From assembly GCF_034541975.1 (NCBI RefSeq), contig NZ_JAVYJM010000001.1: DNA of 64,000 nt; one strand, written 5' to 3'. The stretch's first letter is position 1, and every line of letters starts with the position of its first letter. The position numbers were made by a program, and so were the translations under genes. The stretch is from Dermacoccus abyssi. Its GTDB lineage: Bacteria > Actinomycetota > Actinomycetes > Actinomycetales > Dermatophilaceae. This document shows positions 25,975 through 36,565 of this stretch, one piece after another. A model generated the notes under the pieces. It searched no databases. It had not been told where the DNA came from and worked only from the letters and a program-made list of their open reading frames with translations.

Positions 25975-26523
25975 GTGGCACTTCTTCAATCGGACGTTCT
26001 CGTCATCGACCAGGTCACGAGCTTCATGGGTAACGACTTCGCCATCATGGACGCCGGTGGGCAGCCGATCGGGCGCATCCGCACCGACGGTGGTGCGCTG
26101 AAGCGCTTCGCCCTCGGCAACCGTGAACTCACCATTCTGGACACCGACGGCTCCCTGTTCATGCGCATCGACGACATGATGAACTTCGGGCGCGACCGCT
26201 ACGTGCTCTTAGACCCAAGCGGTCAGCAGTTCGGCGAGGTGGTCAAGGAGTTCACGTTGTTCTCCAAGCGGCTCACCGTGAACCTCCCGGACGCGACGCT
26301 GCAGTTGTCGGGCAGCTTCTTCGAGCGCGAGTTCGAGGTGGTCGGCCCCGGTGGACCGGTGGCTCGCGTGTCGCGCCGGTGGCCGGGCATCGGCGCGGCG
26401 TTCCTCGGCAAGGAGCGTTACGTCCTCGGGTTCACGCCGGGGGTTCCCGGCCCGACTCGCGCCGCGACACTGGGCGCGGTCGTCGCGCTCGACCTCATCA
26501 GAGCCAAGGGCCAACAGGGTTAA
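25975..26523 (+). CDS. Scramblase / LURP-one-related protein
   Basis: A 182-residue protein with the tubby-like beta-barrel pattern of the phospholipid-scramblase and LURP-one families: ALLQSDVLVIDQVTSFMGNDFAIMDAGGQPIGRIR, FMRIDDMMNFGRDRYVLLDPSG and REFEVVGPGGPVARVSRRW. A hydrophobic C-terminal stretch may touch the membrane. Lipid scrambling is not shown for bacterial members. GTG 25975 starts at the family position; GTG 25948 would add nine residues. It is a single gene. Confidence 0.78.
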   Translation: MALLQSDVLVIDQVTSFMGNDFAIMDAGGQPIGRIRTDGGALKRFALGNRELTILDTDGSLFMRIDDMMNFGRDRYVLLDPSGQQFGEVVKEFTLFSKRLTVNLPDATLQLSGSFFEREFEVVGPGGPVARVSRRWPGIGAAFLGKERYVLGFTPGVPGPTRAATLGAVVALDLIRAKGQQG

Positions 26524-26580
26524 TCCGGCTTCTCCTCGGCTGAACCGGGTGAGCGTCCCCCGGGCGCCGGGTCAGGTGTC

Positions 26581-27021
26581 TCAGTCGAGGCCGGGCTTGC
26601 GACGCTGCTGTTTCGTCACGCTGCGCTGCTTCTTCGCCTCGAGGCGCCGCCGCTTCGAACCGCGCGTCGGCTTCGTCGGCCGGCGAGGCACCGGTGGGGC
26701 GAGCGCCTCACGCAGGAGGGCAGCCAGGCGCTCGCGGGCGGCTGTGCGGTTGCGGCGTTGCGAGCGGTGCTCGGCTGCGGTCACCGTCAGCACCCCGGCC
26801 GCGAGCCGCGCGTCGAGGGCTGCGAGCACGCGGGCGCGCTGGGTGTCGTCGAGCGCGCTCGTCGTCGTGAGGTCGAGGCTGAGCTGCACGCGCGAGTCAG
26901 TGGTGTTGACGCCCTGACCGCCCGGGCCGGAGGCGTGGGAGAACTGCTCCTGCAGCTCGGCGGCGGGGACGCGCAGGCCACGCGGGGCGCCAGGCCCCGG
27001 CATCACCGACAGATCGTCCAC
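26581..27021 (-). CDS. arfB: ArfB-type peptidyl-tRNA hydrolase (ribosome rescue)
   Basis: A 146-residue release-factor-like protein. The catalytic GGQ (residues 34-36, SGPGGQGVNTTDSRV) hydrolyses peptidyl-tRNA. The basic tail (RRPTKPTRGSKRRRLEAKKQRSVTKQQRRKPG) matches the C-terminal helix that ArfB inserts into the empty mRNA channel of stalled ribosomes. It lacks the codon-recognition domains of RF1/RF2. The start may be at 27021 or at Met7 (27003). It follows the MarR gene in the same direction, 9 bp away. Confidence 0.9.
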   Translation of the reverse strand: MDDLSVMPGPGAPRGLRVPAAELQEQFSHASGPGGQGVNTTDSRVQLSLDLTTTSALDDTQRARVLAALDARLAAGVLTVTAAEHRSQRRNRTAARERLAALLREALAPPVPRRPTKPTRGSKRRRLEAKKQRSVTKQQRRKPGLD

Positions 27022-27029
27022 GTCAGAAG

Positions 27030-27470
27030 TCAGTGCTTCTCGACGAAGGCGACGAGGTCGGCGAGTTCTGGCTTTTCCCGGGCTGATTCGAGCGAGGCGG
27101 CGAGGACACGGTCGTGCGTGGGGCGGGCCTTCTCGTAGGCGGCGCGACCTTCCGGCGTCAGCTCCGTGTAGATGCCGCGCCGGTCGTCCGCGCAGATGAT
27201 GCGCGTGAGGTAACCGCGGTCTTCGAGTCGGTTGACGAGCCTCGTCGTCGCGGAGGGGGAGAGGGCTGCTGCGCGCGCCACCTGCGCCATGCGGAGGTGG
27301 AACGTGCCGTCCTGGCGCGACAGGGCGTCGAGCACCGTGTACTCCACGACGGTCAGGCCGTGGCCCGCGACGAGCTCCTTCTCGAGACAGGTCTCGATGT
27401 GTCCGTGGAGTGCGGCGAGCGTGCGCCAGCCCGAGGCGCGGACCTCGACGGCGGTGTCAGCGATACCCAT
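27030..27470 (-). CDS. MarR-family transcriptional regulator
   Basis: A 146-residue winged-helix repressor with MAQVARAAALSPSATTRLVNRLEDRGYLTR (recognition helix and wing) and CADDRRGIYTELTPEG. It is divergent from an MFS efflux gene, and an 11-bp-arm inverted repeat sits between the two starts. This is the classic layout in which a MarR protein represses an exporter until a toxic ligand releases it. I chose ATG 27470 because longer forms run into the operator. A predicted coupling with arfB downstream is incidental. Confidence 0.9.
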   Translation of the reverse strand: MGIADTAVEVRASGWRTLAALHGHIETCLEKELVAGHGLTVVEYTVLDALSRQDGTFHLRMAQVARAAALSPSATTRLVNRLEDRGYLTRIICADDRRGIYTELTPEGRAAYEKARPTHDRVLAASLESAREKPELADLVAFVEKH

Positions 27471-27504
27471 GAATTCAGTGTACGCCGCTTGCAATAGAGC
27501 GCGT

Positions 27505-27535
27505 GTGCAACTAACGTCACGCAAGTTAGTTGCAC
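27505..27535. promoter_or_regulatory. MarR operator
   Basis: GTGCAACTAAC (27505-27515) and GTTAGTTGCAC (27525-27535) are perfect 11-bp arms separated by 9 bp, between the divergent MarR and MFS starts. The high symmetry and the placement support a repressor site controlling both genes. Confidence 0.75.
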
Positions 27536-27580
27536 GCGCGGTATTTTGCCGCATGGAATGAACCTCGAAAGGTCGCACTC

Positions 27581-28756
27581 GTGCCTGTCGGACTGCTCGC
27601 CCTGGCCCTCGGTGGCTTCGGCATCGGGCTCACCGAATTCGTCATCGCCGGCCTGCTCACCCCGGTCGCGAACGACCTCGGGGTCTCCGTGCCCACGGCC
27701 GGCTACCTCGTGAGCGGTTACGCCCTCGCGGTCGTCTTCGGTGCGCTGGCGCTGCCGCCGCTCCTCGCGAAGTGGGCGCCGAAGCGTGCGCTGCTGCTCC
27801 TCATGGTGCTGTTCGTCGTGGGCAACGCGATCTCGACACTGGCACCCGGCTACGCCGCGCTCCTCGCCGGACGTGTCGTCGCGGCCCTCGCGCACGGCGC
27901 CTTCTTCGGCATCGGGTCCGTGCTCGCCTCGGCCCTCGTGGCCAAGGAGAATCAGGCCGGCGCCATCAGCATCATGTTCGGTGGGCTGACGCTTGCCAAC
28001 GTCCTCGGCGTGCCGATGGGCACCTTCGTCGGTCAACAGTGGGGCTGGCGGGCGACGTTCGCCACCATTGCCGTCGTCGGAGTCGTCTCCTTCGCCGGCA
28101 TCGCAGCGCTCGTTCCGGACGCCCGCGCCGAGTCGTCCGAACGTAGCCTCCGGGCCGAACTGGCCGTCTTCTCCCGGGCCCAGGTCTGGTACTCCCTCGG
28201 CATGACAGTGCTCGTCTTCGGCGGCATGTTCGGTGCGTTCATGTACATCGAGCCGCTGCTGACTCGCGTCACCGGTTTCGACGACGGCGCAGTGCCGTGG
28301 CTCCTCGTCCTCTTCGGCGTCGGGCTCTTCGGCGGCAATCTCCTCGGTGGGCGCCTCGCCGACGCAGCCCTGCGCCGCACCCTGACGACGTGGACGCTCG
28401 CGCTCGGCATCGTTCTCGTGGTCTTTGCGCTCGTGCCGGGCAACAAGGTGGCGGCGGCAGCACTCCTGCTCGCCATGGGCTTCTTCGGGTTCGGCACGGT
28501 GCCCGGCCTGCAGATGCGTGTCATGCGCTACGCCGACGAAGCGCCGACGCTCGCGAGCAGCGCGAACATCGCCGCGTTCAACGTCGGCAACTTCCTCGGC
28601 GTGGGGATCGGCGGCCTCGCCATCGCGGCCGGCCACGGCTTCGGTTCGCCGCTGTGGGTCGGCGCAGCCTTCGCGTTCGCGGGCCTCGGAGTGCTCCTGT
28701 TCGCCGACGCCCGCAGCAGCGCCCGCTCGACGGCAGCGGCGGCAGTGGCCTGCTGA
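27581..28756 (+). CDS. MFS drug-efflux transporter, DHA1 (Cmx/AraJ-like)
   Basis: A 391-residue, 12-helix transporter. It starts GLLALALGGFGIGLTEFVIAGLL and contains the motif-A-like LPPLLAKWAPKRALLL and the LGVPMGTFVGQQWGWRATF block typical of chloramphenicol/arabinose efflux members. GTG 27581 has AAAGG eight bases upstream; longer starts lack one. It is likely repressed by the divergent MarR protein. The substrate is not known. Confidence 0.88.
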   Translation: MPVGLLALALGGFGIGLTEFVIAGLLTPVANDLGVSVPTAGYLVSGYALAVVFGALALPPLLAKWAPKRALLLLMVLFVVGNAISTLAPGYAALLAGRVVAALAHGAFFGIGSVLASALVAKENQAGAISIMFGGLTLANVLGVPMGTFVGQQWGWRATFATIAVVGVVSFAGIAALVPDARAESSERSLRAELAVFSRAQVWYSLGMTVLVFGGMFGAFMYIEPLLTRVTGFDDGAVPWLLVLFGVGLFGGNLLGGRLADAALRRTLTTWTLALGIVLVVFALVPGNKVAAAALLLAMGFFGFGTVPGLQMRVMRYADEAPTLASSANIAAFNVGNFLGVGIGGLAIAAGHGFGSPLWVGAAFAFAGLGVLLFADARSSARSTAAAAVAC

Positions 28757-28770
28757 CCGCCGAGTTGCGC

Positions 28771-30267
<1,497 letters not shown>

Positions 30268-30344
30268 GTGGTTTCCCTCCCTGCCCCGATCGCCTCGATC
30301 TTATGGTCTGCCCGGTGTCACTGGTGGCGAGTAGGCTCGAAGGC

Positions 30345-30635
30345 ATGGCGATTTTCGCGGTCTCCTACCGCTACAGCGACGACGTCGCCGCGCGCGACAC
30401 CCACCGCCCCGAGCATCGCGAGTTCCTCGCGCAGTGCGAGGGCCTCCTGCTCTCCGGGCCGCTCACCGACCCGGTCGGCGCGCTGCTGCTCGTCGCAGCC
30501 GACAGCGCCGAGCAGGTCGAGCAGCGTCTCGACGGCGACCCGTTCCGCCGTGAAGGGGTCATCGTCGAACGCGTCGTCCGCTCCTACGCCCCGGTGCTCG
30601 GCAGCCTCGCGGACGCCGTCGCCGCCCACCGCTGA
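30345..30635 (+). CDS. YCII-domain protein
   Basis: A 96-residue YCII-family protein (FAVSYRYSDDVAARDTHRPEHREFLAQ, then GDPFRREGVIVERVVRSYAPVLG). The conserved His/Asp pair suggests a dimer with an active-site cavity, but the chemistry of most members is unknown. It heads a three-gene operon: its stop overlaps the next start by one base (TGATG). Confidence 0.88.
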   Translation: MAIFAVSYRYSDDVAARDTHRPEHREFLAQCEGLLLSGPLTDPVGALLLVAADSAEQVEQRLDGDPFRREGVIVERVVRSYAPVLGSLADAVAAHR

Positions 30636-31015
30636 TGGCCACCCCCGACATCGAGGTGGGCAAGGTCCACACCGCGCGTGACGGTGAGGCGATGCGCGTG
30701 CTCGTCGACCGGTTGTGGCCCCGCGGAGTCTCGAAGGAACGAGCAGACCTCGACGAGTGGGCGAAGGACGCCTCCCCGAGCACGGACCTGCGCAAGGAGT
30801 TCCACGGCGGAGATCTGAGCTTCGAGCAGTTCGCCGACCGCTACCGAGCCGAGCTGGCCGACGGTGACGGTGCCGACGGGCTGGAGAAGCTCGCCGAGAC
30901 TGTTTGCGGCGCCGACGGGCGCGTCCTCCTCCTCATCGCCGGTGACCCGACCGGTGACAACCACGCTCAGGTGCTCGCGCAGGCGCTGCGAGAGCAGATC
31001 GGAGAGAGCTCGTGA
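30635..31015 (+). CDS. DUF488-family protein
   Basis: A 126-residue protein with the family pattern VLVDRLWPRGVSKERADLDEWAKDASPS, LRKEFHG and LLIAGDPTGDNHAQVL. The function is not known; some members are tied to heme or stress responses. It is co-translated with its neighbours: a one-base overlap upstream and a 4-bp GTGA overlap downstream. Confidence 0.88.
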   Translation: MATPDIEVGKVHTARDGEAMRVLVDRLWPRGVSKERADLDEWAKDASPSTDLRKEFHGGDLSFEQFADRYRAELADGDGADGLEKLAETVCGADGRVLLLIAGDPTGDNHAQVLAQALREQIGESS

Positions 31016-32037
31016 GTCCCGCCTCAGAAAACGAACCGGGCAACTCGAGCGCAGCCCTGGCCGCCGACGCCGACGTTCTCGACGCTGCCGCGGCCGAGGC
31101 GCTGCTCGCCGAGTCTCTCGCCACGAACGTCGACGAACCCGAACCCGACCTGCCGCCCATCACGACCGTCGAGGTCGACGGCGTCACGGTGCATCACCGC
31201 GACAGCGGCCACAACGTCTCGGGGCCCACCTACGTCCTCGTCCACGGTCTCGGCGGGAGCCTCGCGAACTGGGAGCCCGTCTGGCCCTACCTCGCGCGCC
31301 TCGGGCGGGTACTGACACCCGACCTCGCCGGCTTCGGGCGCACCGAGGCCGACGCCGGCCGTTCCGCGGTCGGCGACAACGTCGACCTGTTGAGCGCCTA
31401 CCTCGACGTCGTGGACGCGCGAAACGTCGTGCTCGTCGGCAACTCGATGGGCGGGATGATCTCGCTGCTGCTCGCCGCGAAGGGCCACCCGCAGCTCGAG
31501 CGGCTCGTGCTCGTTGACGCGGTCGTGCCGTTCGGCCCCAAGGTGCGTCCGAACCCCCGCGTCGGTCTCACCTTCGCGCTCTACATGTGCCCGCCCCTCG
31601 CGCGCTTCGTCGTGCCGCGCTACGTCCAGCGTCGCGGCACCGACCAGATGGGCCTCGACGGCGTACTCGTCGTCGTGGCCGACCGTCGTCGCGTGCCGCG
31701 CTGGGTGTGGCGCCGGGCCGTCGAGGAGGCGCGGGCACTCACCGAGATCCAGAGCGCGGTGCCCTCCCTTGTGCGTGCTGCGCAGTCGATCGTCATCGCA
31801 GGAGCGTCGCGAAGCTACCGCCGCGCGCTGGCCGAGGTGACGGTGCCCGTCACGTTCCTCCAGGGAGACGCGGACGCGCTCGTGCCTGCCCGCGGCGTGC
31901 GCGCGGCGCTCGCGAGGGTTCCGGAGTGGAACTACGTCGAGGCCGAGGGCGTCGGCCACGTGCCGATGTTCGAGGCTGCGACCTGGACGGCTGCCGTCAT
32001 TGCGGGCCGGATTCGCGGAAACATCACGAATATGTAA
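31012..32037 (+). CDS. Alpha/beta hydrolase (operon third gene)
   Basis: A 341-residue hydrolase with an Ala/Glu-rich N-terminal extension of about 55 residues. The core then shows oxyanion HGLGGS (about 76-81), nucleophile GNSMGG (about 143-148), acid in LQGDADALVP (about 285) and a late His in GVGHVPMFEAA (about 318). This is a classic esterase/epoxide-hydrolase-type triad. There is no signal peptide. The GTG start overlaps the DUF488 stop. Confidence 0.88.
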   Translation: MSPASENEPGNSSAALAADADVLDAAAAEALLAESLATNVDEPEPDLPPITTVEVDGVTVHHRDSGHNVSGPTYVLVHGLGGSLANWEPVWPYLARLGRVLTPDLAGFGRTEADAGRSAVGDNVDLLSAYLDVVDARNVVLVGNSMGGMISLLLAAKGHPQLERLVLVDAVVPFGPKVRPNPRVGLTFALYMCPPLARFVVPRYVQRRGTDQMGLDGVLVVVADRRRVPRWVWRRAVEEARALTEIQSAVPSLVRAAQSIVIAGASRSYRRALAEVTVPVTFLQGDADALVPARGVRAALARVPEWNYVEAEGVGHVPMFEAATWTAAVIAGRIRGNITNM

Positions 32038-32112
32038 CGGTAGGTGACTCGTGGGCGATGAACCCATGACCGACCGAGAGGCCAGAACCACGGGCCCGAC
32101 GAGAGGAAAACC

Positions 32113-32616
32113 GTGCACCACCACGCTTTCACCCGAACTCGCCGCATCCTGCCGGCAACCGCGGCGAGCCTCGGGCTCGCGGTGACGATGGCCGCCTGCG
32201 GCAGTGCGAACAGCGACGACGCCAGCCCCACTGTCACGACCTCCAGCGCGACGACGAACGCGGGCAAGCCCGGCGCGACGCCGGCCCTGCGCGCAGCCTG
32301 CATCGACACGAACAAGAAGGTCGTCTCGGCCAACTCCACCTGGAACAAGGCTGTCGACTCGCGCAAGGCGGCCGACCTCAGCAAGGCGTCGACCTCGATG
32401 GGCAAGCTCGCGGACGAACTGCGCGAGCAGGGCAAGAAGTCCGGTAACGCCAGCTTCAAGCAGAAGGCGGACGCCGTCGCCACGAAGGTCGGCACGCTGA
32501 CGAAGGCCAAGGCGCCCTCGAAGACCGTCGACACGAACACCTACAACGACGCGGTCGACGACCTCACGTCCTACTGCGGCCAGATGTTCCCGTCGGCGAC
32601 GAAGAAGTCGGCCTGA
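32113..32616 (+). CDS. Putative lipoprotein
   Basis: A 167-residue exported protein. The N-terminus has basic residues, a hydrophobic stretch and a lipobox (TMAAC-G, Cys near 35), so it should be lipid-anchored outside the membrane. The mature part begins Ser/Thr-rich. A helical region rich in Lys and Ala follows (SRKAADLSKASTSMGKLADEL), with a final DDLTSYCGQMF. The family is unknown. GAGAGG lies seven bases before GTG 32113. Confidence 0.78.
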   Translation: MHHHAFTRTRRILPATAASLGLAVTMAACGSANSDDASPTVTTSSATTNAGKPGATPALRAACIDTNKKVVSANSTWNKAVDSRKAADLSKASTSMGKLADELREQGKKSGNASFKQKADAVATKVGTLTKAKAPSKTVDTNTYNDAVDDLTSYCGQMFPSATKKSA

Positions 32617-32624
32617 CGGACTTC

Positions 32625-32649
32625 ATCGGGCAGGGTCGAGCTGCCCGAT
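32625..32649 (+). terminator. Hairpin between convergent genes
   Basis: ATCGGGCAG (32625-32633) pairs perfectly with CTGCCCGAT (32641-32649) just after the lipoprotein stop. There is no T-tract, so termination is only likely. Confidence 0.5.
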
Positions 32650-32660
32650 TCCCGGGCTCC

Positions 32661-33404
32661 TCACCTCTCGTCGAGGGCTCTGACGCGAGTCTCCGCCGCC
32701 GCGAGGGCGGCCTGTGCACTGTCACGGGCCGCCTTCGCGGCGTCATAAGCGTCTACCGCAGCGCTCAACCGGCGGCGGGCCCGCTCGACCTCCTGCATCG
32801 CCGTGCGACGTTCGGCGTCCCGCGCGGCAGCCTCTCGCTCGGCCTCCCGGTCGACTGAGTCGGTGTTCACGATGCGAAGAGCGGCACGGCCGCGCGCGGC
32901 TGCGTCCCGATGTGCGAGCGCGTCCGACAGGTCAACCTCACCCCACCCCGAATAGCGCAGGCCCCGCACCAGGGTGCGGCTCGCGACGGCGGCCTCGGCG
33001 CTGGGGTCGGCTGTCGCGGCGAGCAGCGTGCAGCGAACCTCGTCGCGCACCGCCGGTGAGACGGAGACGGTTGCGAGGACGGCGTCGAGCAGGCGGTGAC
33101 GTTCGGACGTGAGGCGTTTCATCTCGTCGGTGTCGAGGCGCGTCTGAGCAGCCCGTAGGGCGGTGCCGACGGCGAGGAGTTCACCGAGCGGCTGATCCTC
33201 CAGGTGATTGACGGTCTCCGCGGCCACCGTGGGTTTGCGCAGCGCCGTGATCGCGCGGGCGACATCGGCGGCGCCCTCACTCTTCGCCCGAGCCGCGAGT
33301 TCCTTGCGGACCCTCACGAAATCGGCTGCCGGTCCGTCGTAGAGGCGACGGACGGCGTCATCGAGGCTGATCGGCGCGGGCATGCTCACCATTGTGCGGC
33401 CCAT
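32661..33404 (-). CDS. Hypothetical helical protein
   Basis: A 247-residue protein that is nearly all helix by composition. The N-terminal part (LDDAVRRLYDGPAADFVRVRKELAARAKSEG) resembles a family common in actinobacteria but without assigned function. The last 80 residues (REAEREAAARDAERR, then AAETRVRALDER) form a probable coiled coil. Starts at 33404, 33392 and 33383 are all possible, none with a good ribosome-binding site. It is divergent from the mannose synthase gene (46 bp). Confidence 0.72.
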   Translation of the reverse strand: MGRTMVSMPAPISLDDAVRRLYDGPAADFVRVRKELAARAKSEGAADVARAITALRKPTVAAETVNHLEDQPLGELLAVGTALRAAQTRLDTDEMKRLTSERHRLLDAVLATVSVSPAVRDEVRCTLLAATADPSAEAAVASRTLVRGLRYSGWGEVDLSDALAHRDAAARGRAALRIVNTDSVDREAEREAAARDAERRTAMQEVERARRRLSAAVDAYDAAKAARDSAQAALAAAETRVRALDER

Positions 33405-33450
33405 GAGTTACGTTTGCTGTCTCGTCCCCGTCGCCTGACGAAAGTTACCC

Positions 33451-34224
33451 ATGCCCGCGTTGCCCTCGGCGCAGGAGCGCCCCGCGATCGATCGCGTGCT
33501 CGTGCTCCTGCCGACTTACGACGAGCGCGAGAACCTTCCCCGGATCCTCGAGCGCGTCCATGCCGCTGTTCCGCATGCGGACATCCTCGTCATCGATGAC
33601 AACTCGCCCGACGGCACCGGTGAGATGGCCGACGATTTCGCCGCCTCGAGCGCGCACATCCACGTGCTGCACCGTCGGGGCAAGGAGGGGCTCGGGAAGG
33701 CGTACCTCGCAGGATTCGCCTGGGGTCTCGAACGCGGTTACGACGCTCTTGTCGAGATCGATGCCGACGGCTCGCACCCCGCAGAGGAACTACCGGCGAT
33801 GCTCGAGCTGGCTCGCCAAGCCGACCTCGTCATCGGCTCGCGCTGGATCAAGGGCGGGTCGGTGGTCAACTGGCCCAAGCAGCGCGAGGTCCTCAGCCGA
33901 GGAGCCAACCTCTACGTGCGCGCGTTGCTCGGTACGCACGTCCACGACGCCACGGCCGGGTACCGCGTGTACCGCGCCCCGATGTTGCGGGCCATCGACC
34001 TCGACGGGATCACGACGAGCGGATACGGCTTCCAGGTCGACCTCACCCTGCGTGTCCTTGAGGCCGGCGGCGTCGTCGTCGAGCACCCGATCCGCTTCGC
34101 GGAGCGAGAGTTCGGCGTCTCGAAGATGTCGCGCGACATCATCGCCGAGGCCTTCACGCTCGTGACGACGAGCGGTCTGCGGCATCGAGCCCGTCAGATG
34201 AAGGCGCTCCTGCCGGGACGCTGA
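33451..34224 (+). CDS. ppm1: Polyprenol-phosphate mannose synthase
   Basis: A 257-residue GT2 glycosyltransferase. VLVLLPTYDERENLPRIL and VIDDNSPDGTGEMAD form the nucleotide site, and EIDADGSHPAEELP holds the metal-binding acidic triplet. It transfers mannose from GDP-mannose to polyprenyl phosphate, supplying lipomannan/lipoarabinomannan and protein mannosylation outside. The absence of an N-acyltransferase half (fused in M. tuberculosis) means only the Ppm1/D2 part is present. Confidence 0.9.
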   Translation: MPALPSAQERPAIDRVLVLLPTYDERENLPRILERVHAAVPHADILVIDDNSPDGTGEMADDFAASSAHIHVLHRRGKEGLGKAYLAGFAWGLERGYDALVEIDADGSHPAEELPAMLELARQADLVIGSRWIKGGSVVNWPKQREVLSRGANLYVRALLGTHVHDATAGYRVYRAPMLRAIDLDGITTSGYGFQVDLTLRVLEAGGVVVEHPIRFAEREFGVSKMSRDIIAEAFTLVTTSGLRHRARQMKALLPGR

Positions 34225-34261
34225 TCGCGGTCGCCGGGTGCAGGTAGCGGCTGCGTCGCGG

Positions 34262-34774
34262 CTACTTCTCGTGTGCGTCGCGGTGCGTGGGCGGTGCACC
34301 CTGTTCGGCGGCCTTGCCGAAGACGACCGTGCGGTAGAGCACGAACCGCATGAGCGTGCCCAGGCCGATGCCCAGAACCACGTGCACGTTGACCCAGAAC
34401 GGCTTCGTCACGTCGAGGACGTAGTGGGCGAACGCGACCCACGCCGAGGTGACCGCGAGCGCGACGCCGTTGACACCGAAGAACAGGGCCACCTCGTGAT
34501 GGACCGGGCGCCCCTCGCGTTCGCGGAACGTCCAGTACCGGTTGCCGAGCCAGGCGAAGACGGTGGCGACGGCACCCGAGAGGATCTTCGCCGTCGTGTA
34601 CTTGTCGCTCAGCGCACCGTGGATGAGGACGTTGAACAGGCCGAGGTCGATGACGGCGGCGAAGGCGCCGACGAAACCGAACGTGCTTACCTCGCGCCAG
34701 AACGTCGACAAGGTGGACGACGAGGGCTCCTGTTCCGCTTCGGGTTTCGAAGCCGCGGTGTCCTGGGTCGTCAT
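34262..34774 (-). CDS. GtrA-family membrane protein
   Basis: A 170-residue protein with four helices: VGAFAAVIDLGLFNVLIHG, SGAVATVFAWLGNRYWTF, VNGVALAVTSAWVAFAHYV and LGIGLGTLMRFVLYRTVVF. This is the GtrA pattern, and these proteins help move polyprenyl-linked sugars across the membrane. It converges with the mannose synthase gene and could flip its product, which is inference. Start ATG 34774 precedes a polar N-terminus. Confidence 0.86.
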   Translation of the reverse strand: MTTQDTAASKPEAEQEPSSSTLSTFWREVSTFGFVGAFAAVIDLGLFNVLIHGALSDKYTTAKILSGAVATVFAWLGNRYWTFREREGRPVHHEVALFFGVNGVALAVTSAWVAFAHYVLDVTKPFWVNVHVVLGIGLGTLMRFVLYRTVVFGKAAEQGAPPTHRDAHEK

Positions 34775-34878
34775 GGTGCCCGAGTCTAGCGGCGCCCCCT
34801 CGGCTCGACGGTAAACGGCCCGGGTGACAGGAGGCCTCAATTATCGTGACGGCAACGATGCAGAGGGAGTGATGGGGC

Positions 34879-36558
34879 ATGACTGAACGAACGTTCGACA
34901 CGATCGTCGTGGGAGCAGGGCTCGCCGGTCTCGTGGCGGCCGCGGAGCTGACGGCGCGAGGGCGCCGCGTCGCCGTCGTCGAGCAGGAGAACCGGGCGAA
35001 CCTCGGTGGGCAGGCTCACTGGTCCTTCGGCGGTCTCTTCCTCGTCGACTCTCCTGAGCAGCGTCGCCTGCGTGTGCGCGACAGCCTCGAGCTGGCGTGG
35101 GCCGACTGGTGCAACAGTGCTCAGTGGGACCGCCTCGACGGCGAGAACGCCGAGGACACGTGGGGGCGCGCCTGGGCTCGTGCCTACGTCGAGTGGGCGG
35201 CCGGCGGCAAGCGCGAGTGGCTGCGCGAGAACGGCATCAACCTCACGCCGATGGTCGGCTGGGCCGAGCGCGGTGACGGGCGTGCCGACGGCCACGGCAA
35301 CTCGGTGCCGCGCTTCCACATCGCCTGGGGGACGGGCACGGGCGTCAGCGGGCCCTTCGTCGAGAAGGCGCTCGACGCCGAGAAGCGCGGGCTGCTCACC
35401 TTCTTCCACCGCCACCGCGTCGACGAGCTCGCGACGACGAGCGGCGCCGTCACCGGTGTGCGCGGCACGGTGCTCGCGCCGGACGACGCCGAGCGCGGCG
35501 TCGCCTCGAACCGCGATGCCGAAGGTGACTTCGAGCTCGAAGCACCCTCTGTGATCGTGGCGAGCGGCGGAATCGGTGGCAATCACGACCTCGTGCGTCG
35601 CTGGTGGCCCGAGAGCCTCGGCACCCCGCCGTCGTCGATGATCACCGGCGTGCCGCAATACGTGGACGGACGCATGCTCGACGTGGCCGAGAGTGCCGGC
35701 GCGCGCCTCGTCAACCGTGACCGCATGTGGCACTACACCGAGGGCATCCGCAACTGGAACCCCGTGTGGCCGCAGCACGCCATCCGTATCCTGCCCGGCC
35801 CGTCGCCGTTGTGGTTCGACGCGATCGGCCGACGCATGCCGCAGCCCTGCCTGCCCGGTTTCGACACGCTCGGCACGCTGCGCCACCTGCGTACCGACCC
35901 TGCGATCAGCGCGTTCGACCACTCCTGGTTCATCGTGACGAGCAAGATGCTGGAGAAGGAATTCGCGCTCTCGGGTTCGGAGCAGAATCTCGACCTCACC
36001 TCGGGCAGTCGCAAGGAAGTCGTCAAGGCCCGCCTGGCCTCCGGCGCGCCGAAGGCCGTGGCCGACTTCGTCGAACACGGCGCCGATTTCGTCGTCGCCG
36101 ACACGATCGACGAACTCGTGGCGAAGATGAACACACTCACGGACGAACCGCTGCTCGACGCCGACGCTGTGCGCACGCAGATCGAGGAGCGGGACCGGCA
36201 AATGGGCAACCCGTACTCCAAGGACGTTCAGGTCATGACGATCCACAACGCCCGCAACTACCTTGGTGACAAGCTCGCCCGGGTGAGTTCGCCGCACCGG
36301 GTTCTCGACCCGAAGGCCGGCCCACTTGTCGGTATCAAGCTGCACGTCCTGACCCGCAAGAGCCTCGGCGGCATCCAGACCGACCTGCAGTCTCGCGTGT
36401 TGGACGCCGACGGGAACGCCGTCCCGGGTCTCTTCGCGGCCGGTGAAGCCGCTGGGTTCGGAGGTGGAGGCGTGCACGGATACAACGCACTCGAGGGGAC
36501 GTTCCTCGGCGGCTGCCTGTTTTCCGGGCGCGCGGCCGGGCAAGCGGCGGCGGGGTGA
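34879..36558 (+). CDS. FAD-binding dehydrogenase (KstD/fumarate-reductase-like)
   Basis: A 559-residue flavoprotein. The N-terminal dinucleotide fold is DTIVVGAGLAGLVAAAEL, and the C-terminal FAD contact is VPGLFAAGEAAGFGGGGVHGYNALEGTFLGGCLFSGRAAG. It belongs to the 3-ketosteroid-dehydrogenase / succinate-dehydrogenase flavoprotein superfamily and probably inserts a double bond next to a carbonyl. The true substrate is unknown. It is divergent from gtrA and followed by a TetR remnant. Confidence 0.87.
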   Translation: MTERTFDTIVVGAGLAGLVAAAELTARGRRVAVVEQENRANLGGQAHWSFGGLFLVDSPEQRRLRVRDSLELAWADWCNSAQWDRLDGENAEDTWGRAWARAYVEWAAGGKREWLRENGINLTPMVGWAERGDGRADGHGNSVPRFHIAWGTGTGVSGPFVEKALDAEKRGLLTFFHRHRVDELATTSGAVTGVRGTVLAPDDAERGVASNRDAEGDFELEAPSVIVASGGIGGNHDLVRRWWPESLGTPPSSMITGVPQYVDGRMLDVAESAGARLVNRDRMWHYTEGIRNWNPVWPQHAIRILPGPSPLWFDAIGRRMPQPCLPGFDTLGTLRHLRTDPAISAFDHSWFIVTSKMLEKEFALSGSEQNLDLTSGSRKEVVKARLASGAPKAVADFVEHGADFVVADTIDELVAKMNTLTDEPLLDADAVRTQIEERDRQMGNPYSKDVQVMTIHNARNYLGDKLARVSSPHRVLDPKAGPLVGIKLHVLTRKSLGGIQTDLQSRVLDADGNAVPGLFAAGEAAGFGGGGVHGYNALEGTFLGGCLFSGRAAGQAAAG

Positions 36559-36565
36559 TTCGGCC

